From positions 1,922,001-1,986,000 of the forward strand of contig NZ_CP018076.1 in NCBI RefSeq assembly GCF_001886735.1: a stretch of 64,000 nucleotides of DNA, written 5' to 3'. The translations under genes were made by a program, and so were the position numbers. This stretch comes from Sulfitobacter alexandrii (GTDB lineage Bacteria; Pseudomonadota; Alphaproteobacteria; Rhodobacterales; Rhodobacteraceae). This document shows, one piece after another, positions 9,598 to 18,766 of this stretch. The notes below the pieces were generated by a model that was given only the letters and a program-made list of their open reading frames with translations, had not been told where the DNA came from and did no database searches. Numbering within the stretch: the stretch's first letter is position 1; every line of letters begins with the position of its first letter.

Positions 9598-9681
9598 TGG
9601 TACCCGAGGCCGGGCTCGAACCGGCACGCCTTGCGGCAACGGATTTTGAATCCGTCGTGTCTACCATTCCACCACTCGGGC
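9598..9681 (-). tRNA. tRNA-Leu (anticodon CAA)
   Basis: Read on the minus strand, the 84 bases fold as a class II tRNA. The acceptor stem is GCCCGAG / CTCGGGT. The anticodon stem-loop is ACGGA-TTCAAAA-TCCGT with anticodon CAA, followed by a variable arm, the T-arm GGTTCGAGCCC, and an encoded CCA end. It decodes UUG. The adjacent genes are ordinary chromosome, so this tRNA is not the attachment site of the prophage further right. Confidence 0.95.
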
Positions 9682-9690
9682 ACACCCGAC

Positions 9691-9719
9691 GCTTTAGCCT
9701 GCAGCCCGGACCGGGACAA
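9691..9719 (-). promoter_or_regulatory. probable promoter of tRNA-Leu
   Basis: On the minus strand a TTGTCC box (9714-9719) and a TAAAGC box (9691-9696) are 17 bases apart and end 9 bases before the tRNA 5' end. This matches sigma-70-type spacing, although the -10 box is weak. Confidence 0.45.
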
Positions 9720-9799
9720 GGGGTTTGTGATCGCCGGCCCCTTGACCGCGACAGCCCCACGTGGTGATGCAGGGTGGAAACCGGACCGGACCCGCACCC

Positions 9800-10378
9800 A
9801 TGATCCAACGCCTCTACGACTGGACCCTGAGCCTGGCGCAGCATCCCCACGCGCTCTGGGCGCTGGCCGTGGTGGCCTTCATCGAAAGTTCGGTCTTTCC
9901 GATCCCGCCCGACATCCTGATGATCCCCATGATCATCGCCCGGCCGAACCGCGCGTTCCTGATCGCCTTCGTCGCCCTGGTCGCATCGGTACTGGGCGGG
10001 CTTCTGGGCTATGCCATCGGGGCCTTCGCCTTCGAGGCGCTGGGCCAGCCGATCCTCGCCGCCATGGGCAAGACGCAGGCGATGGCCGAATTCTCCGACC
10101 GCTTCAACGACCTGGGGTTCTGGGCGGTGCTGACGGCAGGGGTGACGCCGTTTCCCTACAAGGTCATCACGATCATGTCCGGCTGGACCGCGATGCCGCT
10201 GGGCACCTTCATCGCCACCTCGATCCTCGCTCGGGGGCTGCGGTTCTTCATCGTCGCCGCGCTGCTGTGGCAATTCGGCGCGCCGGTGCGCGTGTTCATC
10301 GAACGCAGGCTCGGCCTGATGTTCACCCTGTTCATCGTGCTGCTGGTCGGCGCATTCGCCCTGGTGAGGTACATATGA
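9800..10378 (+). CDS. YqaA/DedA family membrane protein
   Basis: 192 residues. The start MIQRLYDWTLSLAQHP at 9800 is preferred to an upstream in-frame ATG, because homologues of this type begin here. The VTT-like core is present: FIESSVFPIPPDILMIPM near residues 30-48, glycine-rich GLLGYAIG, and GVTPFPYKVITIMSGW around 115-130. Further hydrophobic segments run to the C-terminus. Members are inner-membrane proteins linked to envelope integrity and lipid-carrier flipping. Its stop overlaps the dsbB start (ATGA at 10375-10378), so the two are translationally coupled. Confidence 0.82.
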   Translation: MIQRLYDWTLSLAQHPHALWALAVVAFIESSVFPIPPDILMIPMIIARPNRAFLIAFVALVASVLGGLLGYAIGAFAFEALGQPILAAMGKTQAMAEFSDRFNDLGFWAVLTAGVTPFPYKVITIMSGWTAMPLGTFIATSILARGLRFFIVAALLWQFGAPVRVFIERRLGLMFTLFIVLLVGAFALVRYI

Positions 10379-10842
10379 CGCGCAAGAACCTTGTCTTTCT
10401 GGCCACACTCGGCTCGGCGGCCCTGCTGCTCGGCGCCTTCGGCTTCCAGCACCTGGGTGGGCTCGCCCCCTGCAAGATGTGCCTGTGGCAACGTTGGCCT
10501 CATGCGGCGGCGATCCTGATCGGCGCGGCGGTGCTGGCCGGCGGACCCCGCGTGCTGGCCTGGCTAGGCGCGCTGGCCGCCGCGACGACAGCCGCCATCG
10601 GCATTTACCACGCCGGGGTCGAATGGGGCTGGTGGCCGGGTCCGTCCTCCTGCACCGGCGGCGGCATGGACCTCGGCACGATGGCCGGCAGCGACCTTTT
10701 GTCGATGGACGGGCCGATGGGCGTCGTCATGTGCGACGAGATCGTCTGGCAGTTCGCCGGCCTGTCGATGGCGGGCTGGAACGCGGTGATTTCGCTCGGT
10801 CTGACCGCGCTCTGGATCGTGGCGGCGCGCCGGTCAGCCTGA
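10375..10842 (+). CDS. dsbB: disulfide bond formation protein B
   Basis: 155 residues, inner membrane. The quinone-side redox pair Cys33-Lys-Met-Cys36 (APCKMCLWQRWPH) is typical of DsbB, and a second periplasmic cysteine pair follows (SSCTGG and VMCDEIVW). Four hydrophobic segments surround these loops. DsbB reoxidises periplasmic DsbA and passes electrons to quinone. The start overlaps the stop of the DedA-like gene by an ATGA. The 3' end overlaps the stop of the convergent Lrp/AsnC gene by 9 bases, so no terminator fits between them. Confidence 0.9.
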   Translation: MTRKNLVFLATLGSAALLLGAFGFQHLGGLAPCKMCLWQRWPHAAAILIGAAVLAGGPRVLAWLGALAAATTAAIGIYHAGVEWGWWPGPSSCTGGGMDLGTMAGSDLLSMDGPMGVVMCDEIVWQFAGLSMAGWNAVISLGLTALWIVAARRSA

Positions 10843-11259
10843 TTTCCGGGTTTTCAGGAACAGGCTTGTCTCGCTCGCCACCACGCCGTCAAGCCGCCGG
10901 ATGCGCGTCAGGGCCGCGTCGAAATCCTCCAGCGTCTCGCTGCCGATCTCCACGATCACGTCCCAGCGGCCATTGGTGCTGTGGACCGCCCGGACCTGTG
11001 GCATGCTGCCCAGTTGGCGGGTGATCCGTTCGGTCCCGCGGCCTTCGATCCCGATCATCATCATGCCGCGCACCGGATCGCGGGTCACGTCCGCGCGCGT
11101 CACGACCGTGAAACCCACGATCTCCCCGCTGTCCTGCAGCTTGGCCAGCCGCGCCCTGACCGTGGTGCGGGACAGGTTCAGCGTCAGGGCAAGATCCGAC
11201 AGCGATGCCCGGGCGTCGTGACGCAGGGCCGAGATCAGGCGATGATCCGTTTTGTCCAT
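10834..11259 (-). CDS. Lrp/AsnC family transcriptional regulator
   Basis: 141 residues starting MDKTDHRLISALRHDARASLSDLA at 11259; an upstream in-frame start would add 29 unrelated residues. The N-terminal winged-helix domain (LNLSRTTVRARLAKLQDSGEI) is followed by the RAM/AsnC ligand-binding fold (GRWDVIVEIGSETLEDFDAALTRIR). Members sense amino acids. It is divergent from arginase and ornithine cyclodeaminase, so control of arginine or ornithine use is the natural inference. The effector (arginine, ornithine or leucine) is not determinable. Confidence 0.88.
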   Translation of the reverse strand: MDKTDHRLISALRHDARASLSDLALTLNLSRTTVRARLAKLQDSGEIVGFTVVTRADVTRDPVRGMMMIGIEGRGTERITRQLGSMPQVRAVHSTNGRWDVIVEIGSETLEDFDAALTRIRRLDGVVASETSLFLKTRKSG

Positions 11260-11264
11260 TCTAC

Positions 11265-11301
11265 CTGTCCAAAGTGAACACATCACCCTCAATACGGACA
11301 G
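11265..11301. promoter_or_regulatory. inverted repeat in the regulator-arginase control region
   Basis: CTGTCC (11265-11270) and GGACAG (11296-11301) form an inverted repeat 25 bases apart in the 109-base region between the divergent Lrp/AsnC and arginase starts. It is a candidate site for the adjacent regulator. Lrp-family consensus is loose, so this is suggestive only. Confidence 0.35.
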
Positions 11302-11368
11302 TTTGATCGGTTGTCGATGCCCCGATCCGCCCGATATTTCCACCATGACATTTCAAGGGATAACAGGC

Positions 11369-12289
11369 ATGAGCACGATGAACTGCATTCTGGTCGGGGC
11401 ACCGATGGATTCGGGAAAGCGCAGCAAGGGGTGCCTGATGGGCCCCGACGCCTATCGCACCGCGGGACTGCCGCAGGCGCTGCGCGATCTCGGTCACAGC
11501 GTGGAGGATCGGGGCAACGTCGCCCCTGCCCCGTTCACGCCGAAACCGCACCCCAAGCTGGTGGCGCTCGAAGAAACGATCGCCTGGACCCAAAGCCTCG
11601 CCGATGCGTCCGAGGCCGCGATGCGCGACGGGCTGCCGATTTTCCTGGGCGGGGACCACGCGTTGTCGCTTGGCACGGTTCTGGGCGCGATGCGCCATGC
11701 CGAAGCCGAGGGACGGCCGCTCTTCGTCCTCTGGCTGGACGCCCACAGCGACTTCCATACGCCCGAGACCACCGACAGCGGCAACCTGCACGGAACGCCG
11801 CTGGGCTATGTCACCGGGCGGGCGGGCTTTGACGGGTTCCCACCGGTCGGCACGCCACTGCCGCAGCAGAACGTGGCGATCATCGGCTTGCGATCTGTCG
11901 ATGCGGCGGAACGGGCGGCCCTGCAGGACAGCGACATCAGCCACGTCGACATGCGCGAGATCGACGAAACCGGGATCGCCCGCCCCCTTCAGGCGTTTCT
12001 CGACCGGGTGGAGGCCGCCAACGGCCTGCTGCATGTCTCGCTCGACGTGGATTTTCTCGACCCCGCCGTGGCGCCTGCGGTCGGGACCACCGTGCCGGGC
12101 GGCGCCACCGTGCGCGAGGGCCATCTCGTCATGGAAATGCTGCACGACAGCGGGCTGATGACGTCGCTCGACCTTGTGGAGCTGAACCCCTTTCTCGACG
12201 AGCGCGGCAAGACGGCGACTCTGATGGTGGATCTCGCCGCCTCGGCGCTTGGCCGCCGCGTCTTCGATCGTCCCAACCGCGCATATTGA
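11369..12289 (+). CDS. rocF: arginase
   Basis: 306 residues. The start MSTMNCILVGAPMDSGKR at 11369 has AAGGGA 8 bases upstream. All the manganese motifs of the ureohydrolase family are present: GGDH (His97), DAHSD (Asp124, His126, Asp128) and SLDVDFLDP near residues 227-235. SGNLHGTPL also fits arginase. The enzyme hydrolyses arginine to ornithine and urea. It is followed 10 bases later by ornithine cyclodeaminase, giving a two-step route from arginine to proline. It is probably controlled by the divergent Lrp/AsnC protein. Confidence 0.93.
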   Translation: MSTMNCILVGAPMDSGKRSKGCLMGPDAYRTAGLPQALRDLGHSVEDRGNVAPAPFTPKPHPKLVALEETIAWTQSLADASEAAMRDGLPIFLGGDHALSLGTVLGAMRHAEAEGRPLFVLWLDAHSDFHTPETTDSGNLHGTPLGYVTGRAGFDGFPPVGTPLPQQNVAIIGLRSVDAAERAALQDSDISHVDMREIDETGIARPLQAFLDRVEAANGLLHVSLDVDFLDPAVAPAVGTTVPGGATVREGHLVMEMLHDSGLMTSLDLVELNPFLDERGKTATLMVDLAASALGRRVFDRPNRAY

Positions 12290-12299
12290 GGATACTGCC

Positions 12300-13346
12300 A
12301 TGCTGACCCCTTCCGACAAGGCGCTGGTGCCCTTCGTCTCCGTCGACCACATGATGAAGCTGATCCACCATATCGGGCTGGAGGACATGCTGGGTGGTCT
12401 CGCCGCCTATATCGAGGCCGATTTCAAACGCTGGGAAAGTTTCGACAAGACGCCCCGCGTGGCCAGCCACTCCGACAAGGGCGTGATCGAACTCATGCCG
12501 ACATCGGACGGGGCCGACTACGGTTTCAAGTACGTGAACGGCCACCCCAGCAACACCAAGGACGGGTTGCAGACCGTGACCGCCTTCGGACTGCTGGCCG
12601 ACGTCGCATCGGGCTATCCGGTGCTGCTGACCGAGATGACGCTCCTCACCGCGCTGCGCACCGCCGCCACGTCGGCGCTGGTCGCCCGTCTGCTGGCGCC
12701 GAAGGGCGCGCATGTGATGGCCATGATCGGCAACGGGGCGCAGTCGGAATTCCAGAGCCTTGCGATGAAAGCCATCGCGGGTGTGGACGAAGTGCGGCTT
12801 TACGACATCGACCCCGCCGCCACCGCGAAATGCGCCCGCAACCTTGCCGGCAGCGGGCTCAAGGTGGTGCCCTGCGACAGCGCCGAAGAGGCGATGCTGG
12901 GCGCGCAGATCATCACCACCTGCACGGCGGACAAGCAATATGCCACCATCCTGACCGACAACATGGTCGGCAGCGGTGTCCACATCAACGCGATCGGTGG
13001 CGACTGCCCCGGCAAGACGGAGCTGGCCCCGGCGATCCTGCACCGCGCCGGCATCTTCGTGGAGTTCCCCGAACAGACACGGATCGAGGGCGAGATCCAG
13101 CAGCTTGATCCGCACCATCCGGTCACCGAGATCTGGCAGGTCCTGACGGGACAGGCCCAGGGCCGCAGCGATGACCGCCAGATCACGCTTTTCGACAGCG
13201 TGGGCTTCGCGATCGAGGATTTTTCGGCGCTGCGCTTTGTCCGGGACCGCATCGAGGGCACGGACTTCTACCTGCCGCTGGACCTGCTGGCGGACCCTGA
13301 CGACCCCCGCGACCTCTTCGGCATGCTGCAACGCGCCCGTGGCTGA
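12300..13346 (+). CDS. ornithine cyclodeaminase
   Basis: 348 residues, family-typical length. The sequence carries the ornithine cyclodeaminase/mu-crystallin NAD-binding region (AMIGNGAQSEFQSLAMKAI near residues 142-160) and ADKQYATILTDNMVGSGVHINAIGGDCPGKTEL. The last block is diagnostic of bacterial ornithine cyclodeaminase rather than alanine dehydrogenase-like relatives. It converts ornithine to proline and ammonia with NAD as catalytic cofactor. Placed directly after arginase, it completes arginine-to-proline catabolism. It converges on the monooxygenase gene with a 15-base gap. Confidence 0.92.
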   Translation: MLTPSDKALVPFVSVDHMMKLIHHIGLEDMLGGLAAYIEADFKRWESFDKTPRVASHSDKGVIELMPTSDGADYGFKYVNGHPSNTKDGLQTVTAFGLLADVASGYPVLLTEMTLLTALRTAATSALVARLLAPKGAHVMAMIGNGAQSEFQSLAMKAIAGVDEVRLYDIDPAATAKCARNLAGSGLKVVPCDSAEEAMLGAQIITTCTADKQYATILTDNMVGSGVHINAIGGDCPGKTELAPAILHRAGIFVEFPEQTRIEGEIQQLDPHHPVTEIWQVLTGQAQGRSDDRQITLFDSVGFAIEDFSALRFVRDRIEGTDFYLPLDLLADPDDPRDLFGMLQRARG

Positions 13347-13361
13347 GCACGCCCCTGACGC

Positions 13362-14522
13362 TCAGGGCCGGGTCACGTCGTAACCGTAAAGCCAGTCGAA
13401 CGCCCCCACCATCAGGCCGGGGGCGACGCGGCTGACGGCGCTTAGCCCGGCGTGTGCGGCAAGGCGGATCGGTCCGGGGCGCAGGTGGTAGCGCCACGCG
13501 TTGCGCGATGCCGCGCGGATCACACGCTCCACCCGCGCGTGGCGTGCCGACTGGTACGCGGCCAGCCCCGCCTGCCCCCGTTCGGCCAGCAAACCGGCCA
13601 GTACCCACGCATCTTCCAGCGCCATGTTGGCACCCTGAGCGAGGAACGGCAGTGTCGGATGGGCCGCATCCCCCAGAAGCGCCACGCCGTCGCGCTGCCA
13701 CACCTGCGCCACCGGGTGCCGGTGCAATCCCCACAGCGTCACATCCCGCACCGCGCCGATGAGGTCCGCCGCCGGCCCCGAGAAACCGGCGAAAGCGGCG
13801 CGCAGGTGCGCAGGATCGTCGGGGCGGTTCCAGCCTTCGGCCGCCCAGCTTTCGCGCTCCTCCACCGCGACGAGGTTGACGAGGCGTCCCCCCCGCACAG
13901 GGTAGCTGACAACGTGGCGTCCCGGCCCCATGCCGACGCGCGCCTCTGCAGGGTGGCCCACCGTATTCTCCACCAGCGCCCGCCACGCCACCTGGCCGGT
14001 AAAGGCGGCGCCATCGGCGCCGTTCAGGACGGGACGGGCCACGGAATGGATGCCATCGGCCGCGATCACCACCTCGGCCTGCCGGGTTCCCCCGCCCTGC
14101 AGCTGCACCTGCGGCACCGGGCCGGGCCGCACGCTGGCCACGGGTGTCGCGAATTCGAAGCTGACGTTGGCGCGGCGGGCGATGCCGGCCAGCATGTCGA
14201 CCAGATCGGCGCGGTGCAAGAAGACGTATCGCTGCGTCGGGCGCAGGCGCTCGAGATCGAGGCGGGCCACCTCGCGGCCCCTCTGCGTCTGAAGCACCAC
14301 GGCGCGCCCGGGGACGGCCTCCTTGCGGGTCAGTTCCGCCTCCAGCCCCAGCGCCCGGAGAACGGCCATGCCATTCGGGCTGACCTGAAGGCCGGCACCC
14401 ACTTCGCCCAGCCGCTCCGCGCGCTCGAGAAGGGTCACCGCTACACCCCGGCGCGCCAGCGCCGCGGCGGTGGCCAGCCCGCCGATCCCGGCGCCTATCA
14501 CGATGGCATTGGAAATCCGCAT
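13362..14522 (-). CDS. FAD-dependent monooxygenase (salicylate/hydroxybenzoate hydroxylase-like)
   Basis: 386 residues. Three class A flavoprotein monooxygenase motifs are visible: GAGIGGLATAAALARRG (residues 10-26), the DG motif VVIAADGIHSVAR near 150-165, and GDAAHPTLPFLAQGANMALEDA near 280-300. Such enzymes hydroxylate aromatic rings with NAD(P)H and oxygen; the nearest kinds are salicylate and 3-hydroxybenzoate hydroxylases. No aromatic ring-cleavage genes are adjacent, so the substrate is unknown. It lies downstream of dksA in the same direction but is separated from it by a strong terminator. Confidence 0.83.
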   Translation of the reverse strand: MRISNAIVIGAGIGGLATAAALARRGVAVTLLERAERLGEVGAGLQVSPNGMAVLRALGLEAELTRKEAVPGRAVVLQTQRGREVARLDLERLRPTQRYVFLHRADLVDMLAGIARRANVSFEFATPVASVRPGPVPQVQLQGGGTRQAEVVIAADGIHSVARPVLNGADGAAFTGQVAWRALVENTVGHPAEARVGMGPGRHVVSYPVRGGRLVNLVAVEERESWAAEGWNRPDDPAHLRAAFAGFSGPAADLIGAVRDVTLWGLHRHPVAQVWQRDGVALLGDAAHPTLPFLAQGANMALEDAWVLAGLLAERGQAGLAAYQSARHARVERVIRAASRNAWRYHLRPGPIRLAAHAGLSAVSRVAPGLMVGAFDWLYGYDVTRP

Positions 14523-14533
14523 CCCGCCTCACA

Positions 14534-14560
14534 TGAAAACGCCGGGGCGCAGGCCCCGGC
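14534..14560 (-). terminator. rho-independent terminator after dksA
   Basis: On the minus strand GCCGGGGC and GCCCCGGC pair as an 8-base stem with a four-base loop (14541-14560). It is followed by GTTTTC, the expected U-rich tail. It lies 31 bases past the dksA stop and in front of the monooxygenase gene. Confidence 0.75.
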
Positions 14561-14591
14561 GGATTATCGGTCTTTACCTCAGGATCGCCCT

Positions 14592-15014
14592 TCAGTCGTC
14601 GCGGTGGACCTTCTCGCGGCGTTCGTGCTTCTCCTGCGCTTCGAGGCTCATGGTCGCGATGGGGCGCGCATCGAGCCGCTTCAGCGAGATCGGATCCCCG
14701 GTCACCGAGCAGTAGCCGAATTCGCCCTCGTCGATCCGCCGCAGCGCCGCGTCGATCTTGCCCACCAGCTTGCGGGCGCGATCACGGGTGCGCAGCTCCA
14801 GCGCGCGGTCGGTCTCTTCGCTTGCGCGGTCCGCGACGTCGGGAATGTTCCGCGTGCCGTCCTGAAGCCCCTCGATGGTGTCACGGCTGCCCGCCAACAG
14901 CTCGGCCTTCCAGTTCAGCAGCTTGCGCCGAAAATACTCAAGCTGCTTGTCGTTCATGAATGGTTCATCTTCAGCCGGCGAATAATCGTCCGGCAGGAAA
15001 ACTTCCTGTTTCAT
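14592..15014 (-). CDS. dksA: RNA polymerase-binding transcription factor DksA
   Basis: 140 residues starting MKQEVFLPDDY at 15014. The coiled-coil tip carries Asp59-Val-Ala-Asp62-Arg-Ala64, matching the DxxDxA tip that DksA inserts into the RNA polymerase secondary channel to act with ppGpp. In the C-terminal globular part only Cys102 of the four zinc-finger cysteines seen in E. coli DksA remains (YCSVTGDPISLKRLDARP). This is therefore a zinc-independent or thiol-type DksA, as I recall for alphaproteobacterial relatives. It is divergent from moxR and followed by its own terminator. Confidence 0.92.
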   Translation of the reverse strand: MKQEVFLPDDYSPAEDEPFMNDKQLEYFRRKLLNWKAELLAGSRDTIEGLQDGTRNIPDVADRASEETDRALELRTRDRARKLVGKIDAALRRIDEGEFGYCSVTGDPISLKRLDARPIATMSLEAQEKHERREKVHRDD

Positions 15015-15182
15015 CGATTGTCCCTCAACAGTATTTAGCCCTGGCATTTGAGACCTATCTCCCCGAGACCGCTCCCTGCCGCAGCGTCTAACCTAGCCTC
15101 CCCGTTTTGTCACTACACAATCCCCTTGATTTTTGGTTAAAGGCATCAAGTCAAACAGCGGATCACAGAGGATTGAAAGCAA

Positions 15183-16022
<840 letters not shown>

Positions 16023-16030
16023 GAGGTGGC

Positions 16031-16059
16031 GGCGCGGGCTGTACGCCCGCGCCCGTTTC
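16031..16059 (+). terminator. rho-independent terminator between moxR and the convergent gene
   Basis: GGCGCGGGC and GCCCGCGCC form a perfect 9-base stem with a TGTAC loop (16031-16053), followed by CGTTTCT. It lies 9 bases after the moxR stop and abuts the stop of the convergent gene at 16060, so it may serve both. Confidence 0.7.
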
Positions 16060-16860
16060 TCAGTACTGAACGACCTGCAGCGGGAACTTCGGCAAGGCCG
16101 TTCCCTGCCGGAAAGGGTGATCCAGCACGTGCAGCGCGTGGAAATTGCGGATCGCCCAGGTCGGCTTTTCCTCGATGATGCGCATCGGGTTGCGTTCGTT
16201 GAACTCCGCGATGGCAAGCGGCTCGCCGCACCGGGAATTGTAGGTGATGCAGGTGTTCATGTCGTCGAAATAGAGCGGCATCGCAGGAAGATAGTGCTCG
16301 GGCGCCATTTCGAACATCGGGAAAGCGCTGAGCGTGGAGGAGTAGTAATCCACGTCGACCGAAACGAAGCCCATCTTGCGTGACAAGGGCTTGGCCTCGA
16401 GCCAGCCGGGGATCGTGTCGGCGACATCGCCCACGATCAGCTCGGCGAACTTGGGCAACTTGGCGCGCAGGATGTCGGGATCGGGCATCTTGAACATGGT
16501 CTGCTGCCACATCTCGGGATGGTCGCGGTAATCCTTGGGCGCCGGAAGCCCGGTGGCGTTGTCGAAACCGACGACGCGGATGTCGATGCCGAAGATCGGG
16601 CCCAGATGCTCCGCCGCGCTGCACATGTCGAGCAACCCTGCCCCTCCGGCGACCCCCAGTTCGACCGATACCACCTCGTCGTAGCCGCAGTGATAGGCTT
16701 GTGCGCAGGTCTGCAACAGAGAGAGCGCGTAATGGACCCGGCCGATCTTGACCTTGCCCTGGCGGATGTCGCGGCCGATCTCGCGGCAGAAATTCTGCAA
16801 CTGTGCCGTGGTCTTGCAGTCCGAGATCTTGGGCCCAGACGATTTTCCCAGATTATTCAT
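16060..16860 (-). CDS. TylF-like class I SAM methyltransferase-fold protein
   Basis: 266 residues from MNNLGKSSG at 16860, which has GGAAGAG about 9 bases upstream; an in-frame ATG at 16953 would add 31 residues without recognisable sequence. VSVELGVAGGAGLLDM resembles the glycine-rich SAM-binding motif I. GFVSVDVDYYSSTLSAF resembles the D-x-D-x-Y-x-S-T block of TylF-type O-methyltransferases. The substrate is unknown, and the match is by pattern only. It is convergent with moxR and divergent from the DUF2927 lipoprotein, so it looks like a single-gene unit. Confidence 0.55.
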   Translation of the reverse strand: MNNLGKSSGPKISDCKTTAQLQNFCREIGRDIRQGKVKIGRVHYALSLLQTCAQAYHCGYDEVVSVELGVAGGAGLLDMCSAAEHLGPIFGIDIRVVGFDNATGLPAPKDYRDHPEMWQQTMFKMPDPDILRAKLPKFAELIVGDVADTIPGWLEAKPLSRKMGFVSVDVDYYSSTLSAFPMFEMAPEHYLPAMPLYFDDMNTCITYNSRCGEPLAIAEFNERNPMRIIEEKPTWAIRNFHALHVLDHPFRQGTALPKFPLQVVQY

Positions 16861-17208
16861 GTTGGTAACTCTTCCGATGGATCGGGCCGAAGTGACCCCG
16901 ACGTTCCTGACAAGCTGCGAGGACCGGCCTGCCGTATCCGCCACGCGCGGCACTTAATCACGGGCGGCGCGGTGGTGCAAATGCCACATGACGCGCGGCA
17001 GCCCCGCCGCAGGCGATTTGCCTCTATTTTGCCTCAATTGCTCCCTACTCAGGTCCGGCTGGCATGAAAGAAGGTCTGAAATCGGCAGCTAACAAAAGCG
17101 CAGGCAGGCATCAATGAGCACCAAGACACCACGCCAGGCGGGCGTGTCCACATGCGGAATCACGCGAACATCCACGCGTGACGCCTTGTTCCTGAACGGA
17201 CTTTCCCT
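16861..17208. other. 348-base region between divergent genes
   Basis: It separates the methyltransferase-like gene from the DUF2927 lipoprotein gene. The only frame of note is the possible 31-residue N-terminal extension of the methyltransferase-like gene (16861-16953). TTTGCCTC occurs twice (around 17017 and 17029). No clear promoter boxes or RNA gene were seen. Confidence 0.4.
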
Positions 17209-18576
17209 GTGAGAGGGCGGCTCGTCCTGCCGCTGGTGTTGCTGCTGAACGCCTGCGTCCCCGCCTCCAACCCGGATGTCGCCACCCGCGCGGCGATCGG
17301 CACGTCGCACAGCAGCCTGCCGCCGATGAAAAACTTCGCCACCAGTCTGCCGGAGGCGCCGGTCCGTTCGAACAATGATCTGGCGCTTGATTTCATCGAA
17401 TTGTCTTTCCAGATGGAAAGCGGGCGCACCCTGCCCGTGCTGACCCGCTTCGAGACACCGATCACCCTGCGCGTCACCGGAACGCCGCCGGCGACCCTGA
17501 TGCCCGACCTGCGGCGTCTGATGGCACGGCTGCGCAACGAGGCGCGCATCGACATCTCGGAGACCCGGTCGGACACGGCGCATATCACCATCCAGGCCGT
17601 CACCCGCGAGGACATCCGGCGGGTGCTGCCGCAGGCCGCCTGTTTCGTTGCACCCAACGTGTCGTCGATCGAGGAATACCGCACGGCGCGACGCCAGCCA
17701 AAGACGAACTGGACGCTGTTGAAAACGCGCGAGAAAATCGCCGTCTTCCTGCCCAATGACGCCAGTCCGCAAGAAGTCCGCGATTGCCTGCACGAGGAAT
17801 TGGCGCAGGCGCTGGGGCCGCTCAACGACCTCTATCGCCTGCCGGATTCGGTGTTCAACGACGACAACGTCCACACCGTCCTGACCGGTTTCGACATGCT
17901 GATCCTGCGCGCCTACTACGACCCCGCGCTGCGGTCGGGCATGACACGGGGACAAGTGGCCGCTGCCTTGCCGGCGATCCTTTCGCGGATCAACCCGCAG
18001 GGCGCGCGCCAGCCCGCGCGATACGCCACGCGCACCCCGCCGGAATGGAGCCGCGCCATCCAGACGGCCCTGGGGCGCTCCATCTCCTTCACCAGCAGGC
18101 AGACCGCCGCACACGAGGGCATTCGCATCGCCACCGCCATGGGCTGGGAAGACCACCGACGCGCCTTTGCCCACTATGCCATGGGCCGCGTGATGCAATC
18201 GACCGATCCCGAACTGGCGCAAAAACACTACCTGATCGCGGACCGCTACTATGCGCTCACGCCGGGCACCCGGCTGCACAGGGCCTACGTGGCAACGCAG
18301 CTTTCCGCCTATGCGATCACCAAGGGCGACGGCGCCCGCGCCCTGCGGCTGATCGCCCCGCATGTGCAGACCGCCATGCAGTCGGAAAACGCCGCGCTGC
18401 TGTCCACGCTGCTGCTGCTGCGCGCCGAGGCGCTGGAACTGGAAGGCCGCCCCGCGGAGGCCAGTGGCGTCAGGCTGGACAGTGTGGGCTGGGCGCGTTA
18501 CGGGTTTGGGCCAGACTGGGCCGTGCGGGCCAAGCTGCGCGAGATCGCGTCACTCAACCCGCTGAAAGGCTCGTAG
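17209..18576 (+). CDS. DUF2927 domain lipoprotein
   Basis: 455 residues from a GTG start at 17209. The N-terminus is a short lipoprotein signal, with a lipobox-like LLLNAC giving lipidation at about Cys16. Residues about 55-300 resemble DUF2927, a protease-like domain of unknown activity, including HEELAQALGPLNDLYRLPDSVFNDDNVHTVLT. The C-terminal third is helical and TPR-like. In this bacterial group such a gene commonly sits between moxR and a VWA gene, as here. The reading DCLHEELAQ suggests a degenerate metallopeptidase HE, which is inference. Confidence 0.72.
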   Translation: MRGRLVLPLVLLLNACVPASNPDVATRAAIGTSHSSLPPMKNFATSLPEAPVRSNNDLALDFIELSFQMESGRTLPVLTRFETPITLRVTGTPPATLMPDLRRLMARLRNEARIDISETRSDTAHITIQAVTREDIRRVLPQAACFVAPNVSSIEEYRTARRQPKTNWTLLKTREKIAVFLPNDASPQEVRDCLHEELAQALGPLNDLYRLPDSVFNDDNVHTVLTGFDMLILRAYYDPALRSGMTRGQVAAALPAILSRINPQGARQPARYATRTPPEWSRAIQTALGRSISFTSRQTAAHEGIRIATAMGWEDHRRAFAHYAMGRVMQSTDPELAQKHYLIADRYYALTPGTRLHRAYVATQLSAYAITKGDGARALRLIAPHVQTAMQSENAALLSTLLLLRAEALELEGRPAEASGVRLDSVGWARYGFGPDWAVRAKLREIASLNPLKGS

Positions 18577-18592
18577 ACACGGGCGGAAGACC

Positions 18593-18763
18593 ATGATCGT
18601 AATCGTTTTGGCGCTTGTCGGGGCCGGTATCGGCGCAATGACCGCGCGCAAACGGGCCGGCAACGGCAAGGATGTCGCACAATACGCCGCCGGCTATGCC
18701 ATTGCGTTTGCAATCGTCGGGATGATCCTGACGGTGCTCGTGGACCGGATGCTGGTGGGCTGA
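18593..18763 (+). CDS. small two-helix membrane protein
   Basis: 56 residues: MIVIVLALVGAGIGAMTA, a polar stretch RKRAGNGKDVAQ, then a second hydrophobic helix (YAIAFAIVGMILTVLV). CGGAAGA lies just upstream. It is packed between the lipoprotein gene (16-base gap) and the VWA gene (3-base gap) in one direction, so it is very likely part of the same operon. No known function; it may anchor or support the MoxR-VWA system. Confidence 0.72.
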   Translation: MIVIVLALVGAGIGAMTARKRAGNGKDVAQYAAGYAIAFAIVGMILTVLVDRMLVG

Positions 18764-18766
18764 CGG

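Noticed and set aside
9598..9681. tRNA-Leu as possible prophage attachment site
   Set aside because: No integrase or phage genes adjoin it; the phage to the right is of the transposing kind and starts 19 kb away.
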